From positions 1 through 64,000 of the forward strand of contig JAKQKB010000168.1 in the NCBI GenBank assembly GCA_029560875.1: a DNA stretch of 64,000 nt. The letters run 5' to 3'. Of the stretch, positions 10,801 through 17,702 are shown in pieces (the first letter of the stretch is position 1; each line of letters begins with the position of its first letter). The notes beneath the pieces are model-generated. The model was not told the DNA's origin and searched no databases. It saw only the letters and a list, made by a program, of their open reading frames with translations. The stretch comes from Bacteroidota bacterium. Its GTDB lineage: Bacteria > Bacteroidota > Bacteroidia > Bacteroidales > Tenuifilaceae. The position numbers and the translations under genes were made by a program.

Positions 10801-11166
10801 TTTCCATTCTGGTTCAATTTGAAGGATACTTTTTATGTTTGTTGATTTCAAAATACTACCAACACTGCTTTTGCTATCCTTTTTAATTGTTGCAAAGTAA
10901 GTTCTGTCCTGAATGTAGGACTTTAACTCTATACCCTTTGTTTTTAAGGCCTCTTTTTCCTTTTTTGTAGGGATAGAGCTTAGTTGAACTACAACATAGT
11001 AATTGTCTCTGTAAACAATACTATCGGGAAGGTTCTGTTTCCCGTAGATAAATTCGTTAACGTTTTCTTTGAGTGTTATCTTTCCAGAGCCTAACAGTAT
11101 TTCCTTTTGTGCAAAGGTTGCAACTGCTAAGAACAGGAATACCCAAAGCAGGTAAATCTTCTTCAT
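1825..11166 (-). CDS. Giant secreted subtilisin-family (S8) peptidase with T9SS sorting domain
   Basis: About 3113 residues from the chosen start. An earlier in-frame ATG at 11220 would add 18 polar residues, but the ATG at 11166 opens a classic signal peptide (MKKIYLLWVFLFLAVATFAQ). A propeptide-like region (about 20-220) precedes the catalytic domain: Asp244 (GIWDGS), His268 (HGQHTSG), oxyanion Asn370 (SAGN) and Ser447 (GTSMAC). Then come Ig/CARDB-like modules, a GEVED-type segment, a LamG-like domain (NFDGVDDVVNAG), MBG-type and carboxypeptidase-regulatory-like domains, two MAM/choice-of-anchor-like domains, and six InlB-B-type repeats of about 70 residues, recognisable by the WSDxxxxxxRT core. 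The last 80 residues are a type A T9SS C-terminal domain (YPNPFNSYLYI, DLIGREV, GIYLV). It is probably exported and attached at or released from the surface; substrate unknown. Confidence 0.93.
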   Translation of the reverse strand: MKKIYLLWVFLFLAVATFAQKEILLGSGKITLKENVNEFIYGKQNLPDSIVYRDNYYVVVQLSSIPTKKEKEALKTKGIELKSYIQDRTYFATIKKDSKSSVGSILKSTNIKSILQIEPEWKIENKVYNGEIPDYAKVGNDIAKIELIYFENSDVNEIKSYLALKGYRTINFAAEFNTITIEIPIYKAQELAKQPWVKWIEYIAPEAELENVRGRSMSRSNILGQTALGGRGLTGKGVNVGIWDGSIEAHPDLGNRLITKEFEYISEHGQHTSGTLTGSGLLDPKAKGMAPEATLYAWNFNTQQNGLSAQQEMLISARDYGVVITSNSYGVSMNNTTSCVTPPNYGAGDLQLDQLQNLFPSLLHVFSAGNDQGKCTTSGNRYFTSTKRAKNSILVGALDQLTGMTDFSSWGPMNDGRILPHITAFGDYVYSTVYDNKYADDIWSGTSMACPNVSGTATLLYERYKQIFGANPVSSLIKGALLNSAEDKGNPGPDYQFGYGAMDGVRAVEIIEKNRFFVGSIENGEEQTYTINIPAGAKEVKVMLVWNDIQGTSASKALINDLDLTLENGGTTHLPWILNPNNPSANATKGIDRLNNQEQITLTNPAAGSYTIRVKGYEVPSGPQQYSVVYDYYMPTLMLTYPNGGESFNPGDKPVIRWSSIGYTGTYTLQISTDNGTTFQTIAANIPNNQKDYIITVPNTITNQGLIRVIQDGTMDVNDAPFSIMNVASNLQLVLATCGASGWKLSWNAVTDATKYKVLKANVNEGTYTEIGETTNTTYDLPALNTDRNIYSVAAVSADGAVSERAYAVIANPSVGVDLQTIGLPFEEKLIEFPSNYVQVSSSIGVNTSYVQTLFEYSGAHIIKMLGNETTTTTWNATGDLFANNPNDVASAKICDINATNINGQLWLRLAAVMANTAADNARFRVLADGTPVANTNGDVEISSIGSGQNIMYWDLSSKAGSKFSLEFQAVLRNAKDSLMFGHFQIWQPKNDVSITKLTVPTASATLGVGENITIDVRNYSGNQLANIPVSYNINGGTPVQEVIAGPIAPFKTVTYTFANKANLSEVDVIFNVEATVLYTGDETASNNSRTAQTTRFGDYFVMPKTTTGNTFTATATTKLFTDDGGKVLNYGNSVSGAVVIKPTTTGKKVKVKLLEFDVENIYDKLTIRDGNSSTSPVIVTLTGNSYSLPKEFVSTVTSGELYVEFKSDSEGNRTGWLAEISEVSATNSGSGNTFALTSISNYNGNYSVPSTISINVKNQGSTSASNVQVQYRINSGTWVSEQIASIAAGATASYNFTQKATVSEVGKDFTITARVIDVDEYMDDNTASKTVKNDIYCFPYSNYSTTSPFFISKLEKNGIANATSTTASPGAYPQYFRNIVFPLYKDLSNETFSVTINSHQTNGKLGIFIDWNNDGDLTDAGEGPFSVSTTSGTNVYNIPVTIPTSATAGQYYMRLRASTNTGAVDPCRSETSNNGEIEDYKVELFNNFPISKDVAVTATNLVSGSNYTTTETVKATIKNNASVAVSNFDIAFKVNDGTEVKETVTETINAFGTYEYTFAGKANLSAAGSYAVEIYTLLADDQTPENNKLTTTIFNEAPATDGFFALNFDGVDDVVNAGTLNGIDIQTFTYEAWINPASYGGYGSIGFGNIFRGKNAIIFITAGNSIYPAGSMIISGIGGFKAFFTQENTIELNKWQHISVTYNSTSNQLKAYINGVEQTLTESTSGTVAAVANNATSNLYIGNSATLDRQFNGMIDEARVWNVVRTQVNIQTGMYAHQTGETGLVAEFRFDEGYYNSKAYSGTIQASILNADLSNSEGSIWTVPTVEFASYGFASQVIGWEKVSNNYYKTEVATGTDLTNLVANFAANYPNATVKVGATNQVSGSTPNNFTNSVAVPVQYDLATSIFGKNITNSIQFSVKEELNNVATMNTFSISSLSLNASPVTMNMVFDVNASAVVTALVPTFTLSAGAKAYVNGEEVISGTSAINFSNPVVFTVIAENGRTTSLYNVSIRKSQTISWTPASLAKTYGDNVFTLEATSSADAPIVYTSNNPDVISVVLNKATVKGIGNATITAYQYGSNTLAAATPVEKAFIVNKKELTVTADNKTIDYSDAIPALTMSFNGFVNGETQSVIDVMPTISTTAVQGSPAGTYPITLAGGTDNNYFLTLVNGTLTINDVSAYDVTFNVTYNSNPEQDAIITINGLTAITNASGSATVKLKAGTYTYNVTKAGREDYAGTVTVVSSNITVNVALIATLPTYTVSYLTDGNGTISGAAAQSVKQGQDGAEVTAMPKFGYNFDKWSDNITTATRKETNVQSDITVTAQFVLKTYTLTYYAGTNGTISGTTTQTVQHGSNGTAVTVIPNSGYSFVQWSDGVKSNPRTDENVIMDKNVTAEYSKIYTLPYTQTFDGTTLPEDWMNVDNAGSGGVWTFKAQGKYPSDKLTGSTPNMAFLDSDTYGSGKAQNADLVSPMFDLTSYSTVTLKFKHYYKHFSNSSATLSYSINGGAWVQIQKWTASTTNPEAFEQQITAVAGQNNVRFKWNYVGSWAYYWIVDDIEITGTAAATNYTLTYRAGANGSITGATAGVLTQTVAHGSNGTSVTAVPDAGYAFYNWSDGVTANPRTDINVVSNIDVTAIFGSSCTPISSLPYIEDFNAKNTAPDCWSAPGSTPSNFKWEFGTLNSFGADYPLGTTGNNAYFNSSVTNYGTQESANLVSPTFDFSGQANIYLSFKHFHYSFGKNTSTLSYSIDGGANWTTIQAWSTSFDDMQFFNQKIAAVAGQSNVKFRWNSTATWDFGWIIDDIEVKTVPSYMLTYYVNDDSYGYINGPTIQIVDANGNGQQVSAVANSGYKFVKWSDGSTQNPRTDINVNANLTVTAEFEADVAPTTYTLTYTAGANGSITGEATQTVAEGGSGTEVEAVANTGYHFVKWSDDVTTAKRTDINVTANISVTAEFAINTYTLTYTAGANGSITGTLSQTVNYGASGTEVEAVAATGYKFAKWSDGLTTAKRTDSNITANIDVTAEFELNTGIDNNNLSSIVAYPNPFNSYLYINNSENVSLVIITDLIGREVMRQTNNGLSKVTIETASLKSGIYLVTIITNTNSKTVRKVVKE
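2103..4410 (-). repeat. Coding repeats: six InlB-B-like domains with two interposed anchor-J-like domains
   Basis: Within the S8 protease gene, six related segments of about 200 bp encode modules starting YTLTYxAGxNGSITG and containing WSDG(x)TxxRTDxNV. The last two (about 2103-2520) are nearly identical in protein sequence, pointing to recent duplication or gene conversion. Two MAM-like modules (near 2760-3220 and 3490-3950) separate copies 2/3 and 3/4. Confidence 0.75.
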
Positions 11167-11388
11167 AGCTTGGTTTTTAGGTTTAACATTTTGATTTTTA
11201 GAGCCTACAAAGAAGGTCATAAACTACCTGACTACGGGTGTTTTGAGTTCGTAAAAAACACTACATTAATACTACAATGGATAGTTAATGTGTTGTTAGT
11301 TATATGTGTAAGTGAATTTATGGTCACTACATCAAGGCGAAGATTAAGAAAGTGCTATTTTAATGTTTCTTCGATAGAAAAACGAAGT

Positions 11389-13077
11389 TTATATTTGTTT
11401 TAGGAATGCAGTAATGTTTGTGTTAGTGTTATCGAGCCCTAATTTTTTGCGGAGACGAGTTCTTGCAACTTCAATAGTTTTAATATTTTGCTGGGTAATT
11501 ACAGATATTTCTTTGGTGCGCAGATTCATATTTAGAAATATGCAGAGTTTTAAGTCGTTTGGGGTTAAATCAGGAAATCGCTCCGATAATCTCTTTAAGT
11601 AATCGGGGTTGGTTTCATTAAATGTAGCCTCAAACTCACTCCAAAGTTGCTCGTTGTTCGATGTGTTAATCTGGTTTATAATGTTCTGAACTTTGCTGGA
11701 TGCCTCTTTACTCCCTTTTAAGCTTGAACTTAGCTCATTTTTAAGTCCAACTAGTTCCGATGTAATATTCTCAATAATTTCTTGGTGTTGATATATCTTC
11801 ATCAACTTGCTGGAGAGTTCCTTGTTTTGAAGTTCCAATTTTTGCTCAATAATCTCCTTTTCGCTCTGTATAAGGGCTTTTTCCTGCTCAAAGATAATCC
11901 TATCCTTATTCCTGATAGTTTCAATGTTATCCTTAATTACCTTGTACTTCTTGTAGATATTCCGTAGGAATAATATGCTTATAATAAGTGTGAAGGCTGT
12001 AAAGTAGATGATAATTTTCCTGTTTCGGAGGGCAAGTTCCCTGATTTCGGCATCCTTCATGAGTTGTTGATTCTCAACCTCCTTCTGGTTAAGGTAGAAA
12101 GAGGATTCACGCTCAACAACCTCACGAACCCTTTCATTACCAATCAGGGAGTCCTCAAACTCCCTAATCATTTTGTAGCTGATTAAAGCTTTTTCGAATT
12201 CCTTTTTTTCTTCATATACATCTGCAAGAAAATATCCTGCGCCTATATATATTCTTAAAAAACCTTCATTTCTGGTTTTTCGCATTATCTCCTTTAGCAG
12301 TTTTTCGATATCAACTTTGGGGTTTTGTAAGTAGTTGATATAAGCAATATTGAATTCCGATGTTAAAATTCCCTGTCGACTTTGAATAGACTCCGATGTT
12401 TCAAGTGCTTTTTTGTAGTAATGGATAGAACTATCATATTGATTGGTTTCTTGGAATATTCTGCCCATTCTATCGTAAAGCATAATGTCTGTTCTGGCCA
12501 TGCTGTAATATTGGGTAATATCTAAGGCCTTGTGTATCGATTGTTTGGCACTATCGTATTCTTTGTTTATGATTTGTATATACGATAATGTTGCAAGGAT
12601 GTCGGCAATTCCAACGCTATCGTTTAGTTCCACAGATTGAGTGTATGCACTTTTGAAAAATTTATTTGCATTCGAGAAGTCTTTTTGAAGGTAGTATATT
12701 CTACCTAGTATATTTTCATACCATAGCAACCCTTTCTTAAAGCCAGCTTCTGCTGATAATTTGCGCATTTCGTTGAGGTAATAAACGCTACTGTCGAGCT
12801 TGTACTCGTAGTGGCAGTTTATTGATGCGGCTCTTTCCAGGAGTTTAATCTTCCCAATTTTGTAAGTTGTGCTCGAGTACTTATTCAGCCCCTCCAATGT
12901 CAGTGCATAGGCTGTTTGGTGTTCATTAAAATTGATGTATTTTTCAATGGAATCTAATTGCTTTTCAATTCCAATAGAATCGGATTTGTATTCGGGTATA
13001 TTCCGATTTTGAGACAGTAAATCATCCGATGTGGAAAGTAACAACGTTATCAAAATACATAAAATTCTCTTTCCCAT
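11389..13077 (-). CDS. TPR-containing membrane regulator with C-terminal LuxR-type HTH
   Basis: 562 residues from the ATG at 13077, chosen over an ATG 36 bases upstream because it opens a signal-like hydrophobic start (MGKRILCILITLLL). Residues about 40-330 are tetratricopeptide-like helices (YDSSIHYYKKALETSE). One membrane helix follows (about 340-365, KIIIYFTAFTLIISILFL), then a long coiled coil rich in E, K and Q, and a C-terminal helix-turn-helix of the LuxR/GerE fold (LTPNDLKLCIFLNMNLRTKE, then IKTIEVARTRLRKKLGL). This architecture is common in Bacteroidetes. It lies divergent to nothing obvious and just upstream, on the same strand, of the giant protease, which it may regulate (inference). 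Confidence 0.8.
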   Translation of the reverse strand: MGKRILCILITLLLSTSDDLLSQNRNIPEYKSDSIGIEKQLDSIEKYINFNEHQTAYALTLEGLNKYSSTTYKIGKIKLLERAASINCHYEYKLDSSVYYLNEMRKLSAEAGFKKGLLWYENILGRIYYLQKDFSNANKFFKSAYTQSVELNDSVGIADILATLSYIQIINKEYDSAKQSIHKALDITQYYSMARTDIMLYDRMGRIFQETNQYDSSIHYYKKALETSESIQSRQGILTSEFNIAYINYLQNPKVDIEKLLKEIMRKTRNEGFLRIYIGAGYFLADVYEEKKEFEKALISYKMIREFEDSLIGNERVREVVERESSFYLNQKEVENQQLMKDAEIRELALRNRKIIIYFTAFTLIISILFLRNIYKKYKVIKDNIETIRNKDRIIFEQEKALIQSEKEIIEQKLELQNKELSSKLMKIYQHQEIIENITSELVGLKNELSSSLKGSKEASSKVQNIINQINTSNNEQLWSEFEATFNETNPDYLKRLSERFPDLTPNDLKLCIFLNMNLRTKEISVITQQNIKTIEVARTRLRKKLGLDNTNTNITAFLKQI

Positions 13078-13150
13078 GTCGATAATAAATATGTAATGTT
13101 TGAAACTATGCAAATATAATTAACTCACCAAAGTATTCAACATCATTATA

Positions 13151-13186
13151 AAATAAAAGAGATACGGTAATTACCGTATCTCTTTC
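13151..13186 (-). terminator. Terminator of the etf/acyl-CoA dehydrogenase operon
   Basis: A perfect 30-bp palindrome, AAAGAGATACGGTAA (13156-13170) joined directly to its complement (13171-13185), lies 27 bp beyond the acyl-CoA dehydrogenase stop. On the minus strand it is followed by TATTTTATAAT. Confidence 0.75.
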
Positions 13187-13212
13187 ACAATTTTCTTGAG
13201 TTTACCTCTGTA

Positions 13213-14988
13213 TTAGAACTTATACTCGTTATTCTCAATCATCTTATCAGCAATTCTACGACGAGCATCTTTGGTGTTGATACCCTTAACGTGAGTTAAG
13301 GTTTTGATAGCCTTATTTAGGCTCTCAGCCTCATCACCCTCAATGCTTGAGTAGATTGCATCTTTTGCATTCTTACGGATAATATTTGCTGCGTCGTAAA
13401 CGAATACATCCAAAATATCCCTGTGGATTGGGTTAACACCCTTTAATCCTTCAAGTTTCTGAATTCTCAACGCCAACGATTCAGCAATGTAAAGTTCCAT
13501 AATCATATTCGATAGGTTGTTTACAACTTCCTGCTCGTTCATAAATTTCTTACCTAGAGCCTTGTTGGTGCTGTAAACGGCAAGCATAACTGCTTTCTTG
13601 AAGTTCTTCACATAGCGAAGTTTCTCCTCGTAGTAGCTTTCGCCTGCCTTTGCGCTATCGGTGATTGAACCCATATTGTTGTAAAGTTCTTCTGCTGGGC
13701 CAAATAGGTCGTATTCACCTTTTAACGCACGCTTTGTAGCACTTTCTACAACAAGTAGACGGTTAATTTCATTGGTTCCTTCAAAAATACGGTTGATACG
13801 TGAATCGCGGTAGCCTTTGTCAATGTTCATTTCGGCAGAGTAACCCATACCTCCGTGAACTTGAACACCTTCGTCAACTACGTAATCCAACATCTCTGAG
13901 CCCCAAACTTTTAGAACTGCATCCTCTACAGCGTAGTGGCTGATTGCATCAATTGCTGCACGGCCGTAGTCGCAACCTTCTGCCTTATACTGGTCAAGTA
14001 GAATATCAACATCTTTACTTACACGGTAAATTGCCGATTCATGGGCAAAAGCCTTGATTGCCATTTGGCCAAGCTTGTGCTTAATTGCGCCAAAGTTTGA
14101 TATCTGTGTGTTAAATTGCTTACGCTCATTTGAGTACCTAACAGCATCGGTAATGGTTTGCTTTGCAGCACCAATTACGTTAGCACCAAGTTTCATACGG
14201 CCCATGTGTAGAATGCTTAGGGCAATACGGAAACCTTCGCCACGACCACCAATCATATTCTCAACAGGTACTTTTACATCGTTGTAATAGATTTGAGTAG
14301 TTGATGAACCTTTGATACCCAATTTATGCTCATCAGGACCAATTACCACACCTGGCCAGTTGCTCTCAACAATGAAAGCACTTAAAATACGGTCGTTGTC
14401 AATTTTAGCGAAAACTACCTGTGTATCGCAAAAACCACCGTTGGTAATCCACATTTTTTGTCCGTTAAGGATATAGTGTTTACCATCCTCGCTAAGTTTA
14501 GCTTGGGTTTTACCTGAGTTCGCATCGCTACCAGCGCCTGGCTCAGTTAAACAGTAAGCACCAATTAACTCGCCAGTTGCAAGGCGTGTAACGTATTTTT
14601 GACGTTGCTCCTCGTTTCCGTAGTACATAATTGGCATTGTTCCAATACCGCAATGGCACATATAGGCAACCGAGAAAGAGTAGCCAGCACCAGTTGTTTC
14701 GGCAACTAGCATTTGAGTTTTGAAATCCTGACCAAAACCATTGTATTGTTCTGGGATTGCAATACCAAGCATACCAAGTTCGCCAGCTTTTTGTAGAATG
14801 CTTTTCATTAAAGCCCTATCGCCTTTTTCGGTCTTATCCAAGTTGGGGTAAACTTCAGCCTCTAGAAAATCTCTACAGGTTTGAGCAATCATTCTTTGCT
14901 CCTCATTGAATTCCTCTGGAATAAAGATACTATTCGCATCAACATCCTTTACTAGGAATTCTCCACTTTTAAGGTTTACTTTTTCCAT
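13213..14988 (-). CDS. Acyl-CoA dehydrogenase
   Basis: 591 residues, an FAD flavoprotein that introduces the alpha-beta double bond into acyl-CoA and passes electrons to Etf. It contains the family signatures AYCLTEPGAGSDANSGKTQA (flavin/substrate loop), KMWITNGG, and the C-terminal YRDSRINRIFEGTNEINRL, whose Glu in EGTNEI is the position of the catalytic base in several members. About 190 residues extend past the usual 380-residue core, as in the long ACAD type found in Bacteroidetes. Last gene of the etf operon, 25 bp after the cysteine-rich subunit. Chain-length specificity cannot be read from the sequence. Confidence 0.93.
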   Translation of the reverse strand: MEKVNLKSGEFLVKDVDANSIFIPEEFNEEQRMIAQTCRDFLEAEVYPNLDKTEKGDRALMKSILQKAGELGMLGIAIPEQYNGFGQDFKTQMLVAETTGAGYSFSVAYMCHCGIGTMPIMYYGNEEQRQKYVTRLATGELIGAYCLTEPGAGSDANSGKTQAKLSEDGKHYILNGQKMWITNGGFCDTQVVFAKIDNDRILSAFIVESNWPGVVIGPDEHKLGIKGSSTTQIYYNDVKVPVENMIGGRGEGFRIALSILHMGRMKLGANVIGAAKQTITDAVRYSNERKQFNTQISNFGAIKHKLGQMAIKAFAHESAIYRVSKDVDILLDQYKAEGCDYGRAAIDAISHYAVEDAVLKVWGSEMLDYVVDEGVQVHGGMGYSAEMNIDKGYRDSRINRIFEGTNEINRLLVVESATKRALKGEYDLFGPAEELYNNMGSITDSAKAGESYYEEKLRYVKNFKKAVMLAVYSTNKALGKKFMNEQEVVNNLSNMIMELYIAESLALRIQKLEGLKGVNPIHRDILDVFVYDAANIIRKNAKDAIYSSIEGDEAESLNKAIKTLTHVKGINTKDARRRIADKMIENNEYKF

Positions 14989-15013
14989 TAGTTTGAAAGG
15001 TTATTTTGTTTTG

Positions 15014-15808
15014 TTATAATCCAAGTGACATTACGATTAGCTCAGCAATATCGTAATTCTTCATCTTCTCTTCCTGATTTTTGTACTTGATACCATCGGT
15101 CATCATTGTCATACAGAAGGGACAAGCAGTTGCAATGATATCAGGATTTGCCTTTAGTACATCGTCCATACGCTCAAGGAATACTTCCTTATCGCCTTTT
15201 TCGGCCTCCTTGAACATTTGAGCACCACCAGCACCGCAGCATAGAGCAAAGCTCTTGTTACGCTCCATCTCAACCACATCGCCCGATACCGATTTAATCA
15301 CTCTACGTGGTTCATCGTACATATCGTTAGCGCGACCTAAGTAGCAAGGGTCGTGGTAGGTGATGCGTGAGTTCTTGAAAGTATCGGCATTTACCTTAAG
15401 TTTTCCGTCCTGAATGAATTTGTCGAGTAGTTCAACATAGCTGATTACCTCGTAGTTTCCACCCAAATCAGGATACTCATTCTTGAAAATATTGAAGCAG
15501 TGAGGGCAAATGGTGATGATTTTTGTAATCTCGTATGCCTTGAAAAGTTCAATATTTTGTAGCGCTTGCATTTGGTAAAGCATTTCGTTACCTGCACGAC
15601 GAGCTGGGTCGCCAGTACAGGTTTCCTCCTTCCCAAGCACTGCGTAGCTAACATTTAGGTGGCTAAGTATTTTTGCAAAAGCACGTGTTACTTTTTTGTA
15701 ACGGTCGTCGTAAGCACCTGCGCAACCAACCCAGAAAAGATACTCAGGTTTCTCGCCACGGGCGAATAAATCGGCCATTACAGGGACTTCTATTTTACGT
15801 GTTTCCAT
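15014..15808 (-). CDS. Cysteine-rich (CCG-domain) Fe-S oxidoreductase subunit, HdrB/D-like
   Basis: 264 residues with two cysteine-rich CCG domains as in heterodisulfide reductase and glycolate oxidase iron-sulfur subunits. Visible cysteine groups are WVGCAGAYDD with ETCTGDPARR, ICPHCFN, YHDPCYLGR, ALCCGAGGAQMF and ATACPFCMTMM. With the next-upstream gene it makes a two-part version of the membrane Fe-S oxidoreductase (DUF224/EMO type) that in other anaerobes links EtfAB to menaquinone. No signal peptide or membrane segment: a cytoplasmic subunit. The Etf:quinone role is inferred from gene order. Confidence 0.85.
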   Translation of the reverse strand: METRKIEVPVMADLFARGEKPEYLFWVGCAGAYDDRYKKVTRAFAKILSHLNVSYAVLGKEETCTGDPARRAGNEMLYQMQALQNIELFKAYEITKIITICPHCFNIFKNEYPDLGGNYEVISYVELLDKFIQDGKLKVNADTFKNSRITYHDPCYLGRANDMYDEPRRVIKSVSGDVVEMERNKSFALCCGAGGAQMFKEAEKGDKEVFLERMDDVLKANPDIIATACPFCMTMMTDGIKYKNQEEKMKNYDIAELIVMSLGL

Positions 15809-15877
15809 ATCTCGTTGATAATTTTTATTGATAGTTGTTCTTGCTGTACTGGATTTATCCTTAACAGTTAAAACAGT

Positions 15878-17194
15878 CTATTTTACATTGATTTCCAAAT
15901 CCTTTGTCCATAACAGCCTATCCTCAGGCGAGTACTGCCAAGGAGCGCCATTGTTCTCAATATTGTTGAACATTGCCTTAATCTCACCTGGTGCAGAACC
16001 TTCTTCCATTACAAGGTAGCGGCGCATATCAACAATAAGTGTTGGGTGATTTATATTGATAGGACATTCTTTTGCACAAGCGTTACAGGTTGTACATGCC
16101 CAAAGTTCCTCCTCAGTTACGTAGTCGCGAACAAGTGATTTATTATCGCTAAAATCTTTGTTTTTTAGAAGTTGAGGTCCTTTTTCCTTCATACGGGCAC
16201 GTAAATCCATCATAATTTTACGTGGCGATAATTTTTTCCCAGTTGTATTTGCTGGACAAACCGATGTACAACGTCCGCACTCGGTGCAAGCCAGCGAGTC
16301 GAAGTAATTTTTCCATGTAGCATCCTCAGCATCCTTCACACCGAAGCGCTCAATAGGAGCATCGGTAGCAGGAGCAGCAAATGCTGCGTTGGGGTCCATC
16401 ATTAGTTTAACCTCGCGGGTTACATTGTCCATATTGGTAAGTTTACCAAGTGGTTCCAGTCTGGAAAGGAATACGTTAGGAACCGACATAAACACGTGGA
16501 AGTGTTTAGAGTAGGGGAGCATATTGGCAAATACAAAAATCAAAAGGATGTGAGTCCACCAGTAAATTTCGTACTGTACAAGTACCGATTCTGCTGACAT
16601 ACCTGAGAATATTGCTGCAAGATAATTGCTAACGGGATAAGCACCGTGAAGCTCTCCTCCAATAGCCATTGTATGACCAACGTAGGCAGCGTTCATCCCT
16701 AGCAACGATAGCATAAGAACTAAAATAATTGTTAATGCTACGTTTGCATCGATGTGCGATATTTTTTTCATTTCAATTCCTTCGAAACGTTTTACGTGAA
16801 GGAATACCCTGCGGAATAGGAATACAACAATTGCAATGGCAATAAGGAATGCAAAAATATCGCCAGTTGCCATTAGGAAATCGTAGAACCAGCCTAGGAA
16901 ACTAAGCGATTTCTCTATTCCGAATAAACCATCTATAACCATTTCGATACTTCCAAAAATGATTACGCAGAATCCCCAGAATACAACCGCGTGAAGGAAG
17001 CCTAGAACAGGACGACGGAAAATTTTAGTTTGACCAAAGGCCACTTCGGTCATAATCATAAAACGCTTACCTAGGTCTTTTACTGGAAATCCCTTTTTGG
17101 TAAGCGAGAAGAATTTGATAATTCTTGCTATAGTGTAGCCAAAAACAGCAAATGTTAATAGCAGTGCAATAGCAAAAACAATTTGTTTGGTCAT
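15878..17194 (-). CDS. Membrane Fe-S oxidoreductase subunit (NarI-like membrane domain plus two 4Fe-4S motifs)
   Basis: 438 residues. The N-terminal half has about six membrane segments resembling the nitrate-reductase gamma cytochrome fold (first helix IVFAIALLLTFAVFGYTIA). The C-terminal part has two 4Fe-4S motifs: CTECGRCTSVCP and CTTCNACAKECP. It lies between etfA (with an intervening four-helix-bundle gene) and the CCG subunit. Together these resemble the EMO family of EtfAB:menaquinone oxidoreductases, here split in two polypeptides. The reaction, reduced Etf to menaquinone in the membrane, is inferred from context. Confidence 0.85.
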   Translation of the reverse strand: MTKQIVFAIALLLTFAVFGYTIARIIKFFSLTKKGFPVKDLGKRFMIMTEVAFGQTKIFRRPVLGFLHAVVFWGFCVIIFGSIEMVIDGLFGIEKSLSFLGWFYDFLMATGDIFAFLIAIAIVVFLFRRVFLHVKRFEGIEMKKISHIDANVALTIILVLMLSLLGMNAAYVGHTMAIGGELHGAYPVSNYLAAIFSGMSAESVLVQYEIYWWTHILLIFVFANMLPYSKHFHVFMSVPNVFLSRLEPLGKLTNMDNVTREVKLMMDPNAAFAAPATDAPIERFGVKDAEDATWKNYFDSLACTECGRCTSVCPANTTGKKLSPRKIMMDLRARMKEKGPQLLKNKDFSDNKSLVRDYVTEEELWACTTCNACAKECPININHPTLIVDMRRYLVMEEGSAPGEIKAMFNNIENNGAPWQYSPEDRLLWTKDLEINVK

Positions 17195-17223
17195 AGTTAG
17201 TTTGTTTTGGTTTGTATAGATTT

Positions 17224-17693
17224 AATGTAAAATGTAAAATGCTGATATACGAATGTAAAAGTGAAAGAATTAACTTACTCCTTTTTATCCGATTTTGCAG
17301 TTTTGATTGATTTAGTAAATATTGCTATTAATTCGCCGCACTCAGTCAAATCACCCTTTAGTTGCTCCGGATTGTTTACAAGAGGTTTAAGAACAATAAT
17401 CTTCAAGCAAATACTTGTCTCTCTTAACTCTTTAAGGCATATTCCCATCTTGTGGACAAAATCTTTGAGCGATTCTGCCGATTGAGCCTCACCATAATTA
17501 AAGGCAGGAGAAGTTCCACATCTAACAAGTTGTCCTGCGATATGGCTCCCTGCCTTTGTATTTGGTAGTAATTCGGAAACCTCTAACATTCTAATTGCAA
17601 ATTTAATTAGGCGTTCCTCTAGGTCGTATTTCCTATTGTTATCCATTGTAAATTAATTTCACATTTAAAATTTAGAGTTTTACATTTTACATT
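17224..17693. repeat. Inverted-repeat-bounded unit enclosing a four-helix-bundle gene
   Basis: A 16-bp perfect inverted repeat, AATGTAAAATGTAAAA at 17224-17239 and its complement at 17678-17693, brackets the four-helix-bundle gene. The bracketed unit is 470 bp and interrupts an otherwise compact etf operon. The arms are low-complexity, so chance cannot be fully excluded, but a second gene of the same family in this window (56614-56961) is bracketed similarly. Confidence 0.55.
17275..17646 (-). CDS. Four-helix-bundle protein (S23 / 23S rRNA intervening-sequence family)
   Basis: 123 residues, matching the TIGR02436-type family: an N-terminal LEERLIKFAIRMLEVSELLP helix, then AGSHIAGQLVRCGTSPAFNYGEA, SAESLKDFVHKMGICLKELRE, and a final helix. 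The family was first found inside 23S rRNA intervening sequences and also resembles the Avd accessory proteins of diversity-generating retroelements; its cell role is unknown. It sits between etfA and the membrane oxidoreductase genes, in the same direction, with no link to their chemistry, so insertion of a mobile passenger is the simplest reading. Confidence 0.85.
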   Translation of the reverse strand: MDNNRKYDLEERLIKFAIRMLEVSELLPNTKAGSHIAGQLVRCGTSPAFNYGEAQSAESLKDFVHKMGICLKELRETSICLKIIVLKPLVNNPEQLKGDLTECGELIAIFTKSIKTAKSDKKE

Positions 17694-17702
17694 TATAATG
17701 TG

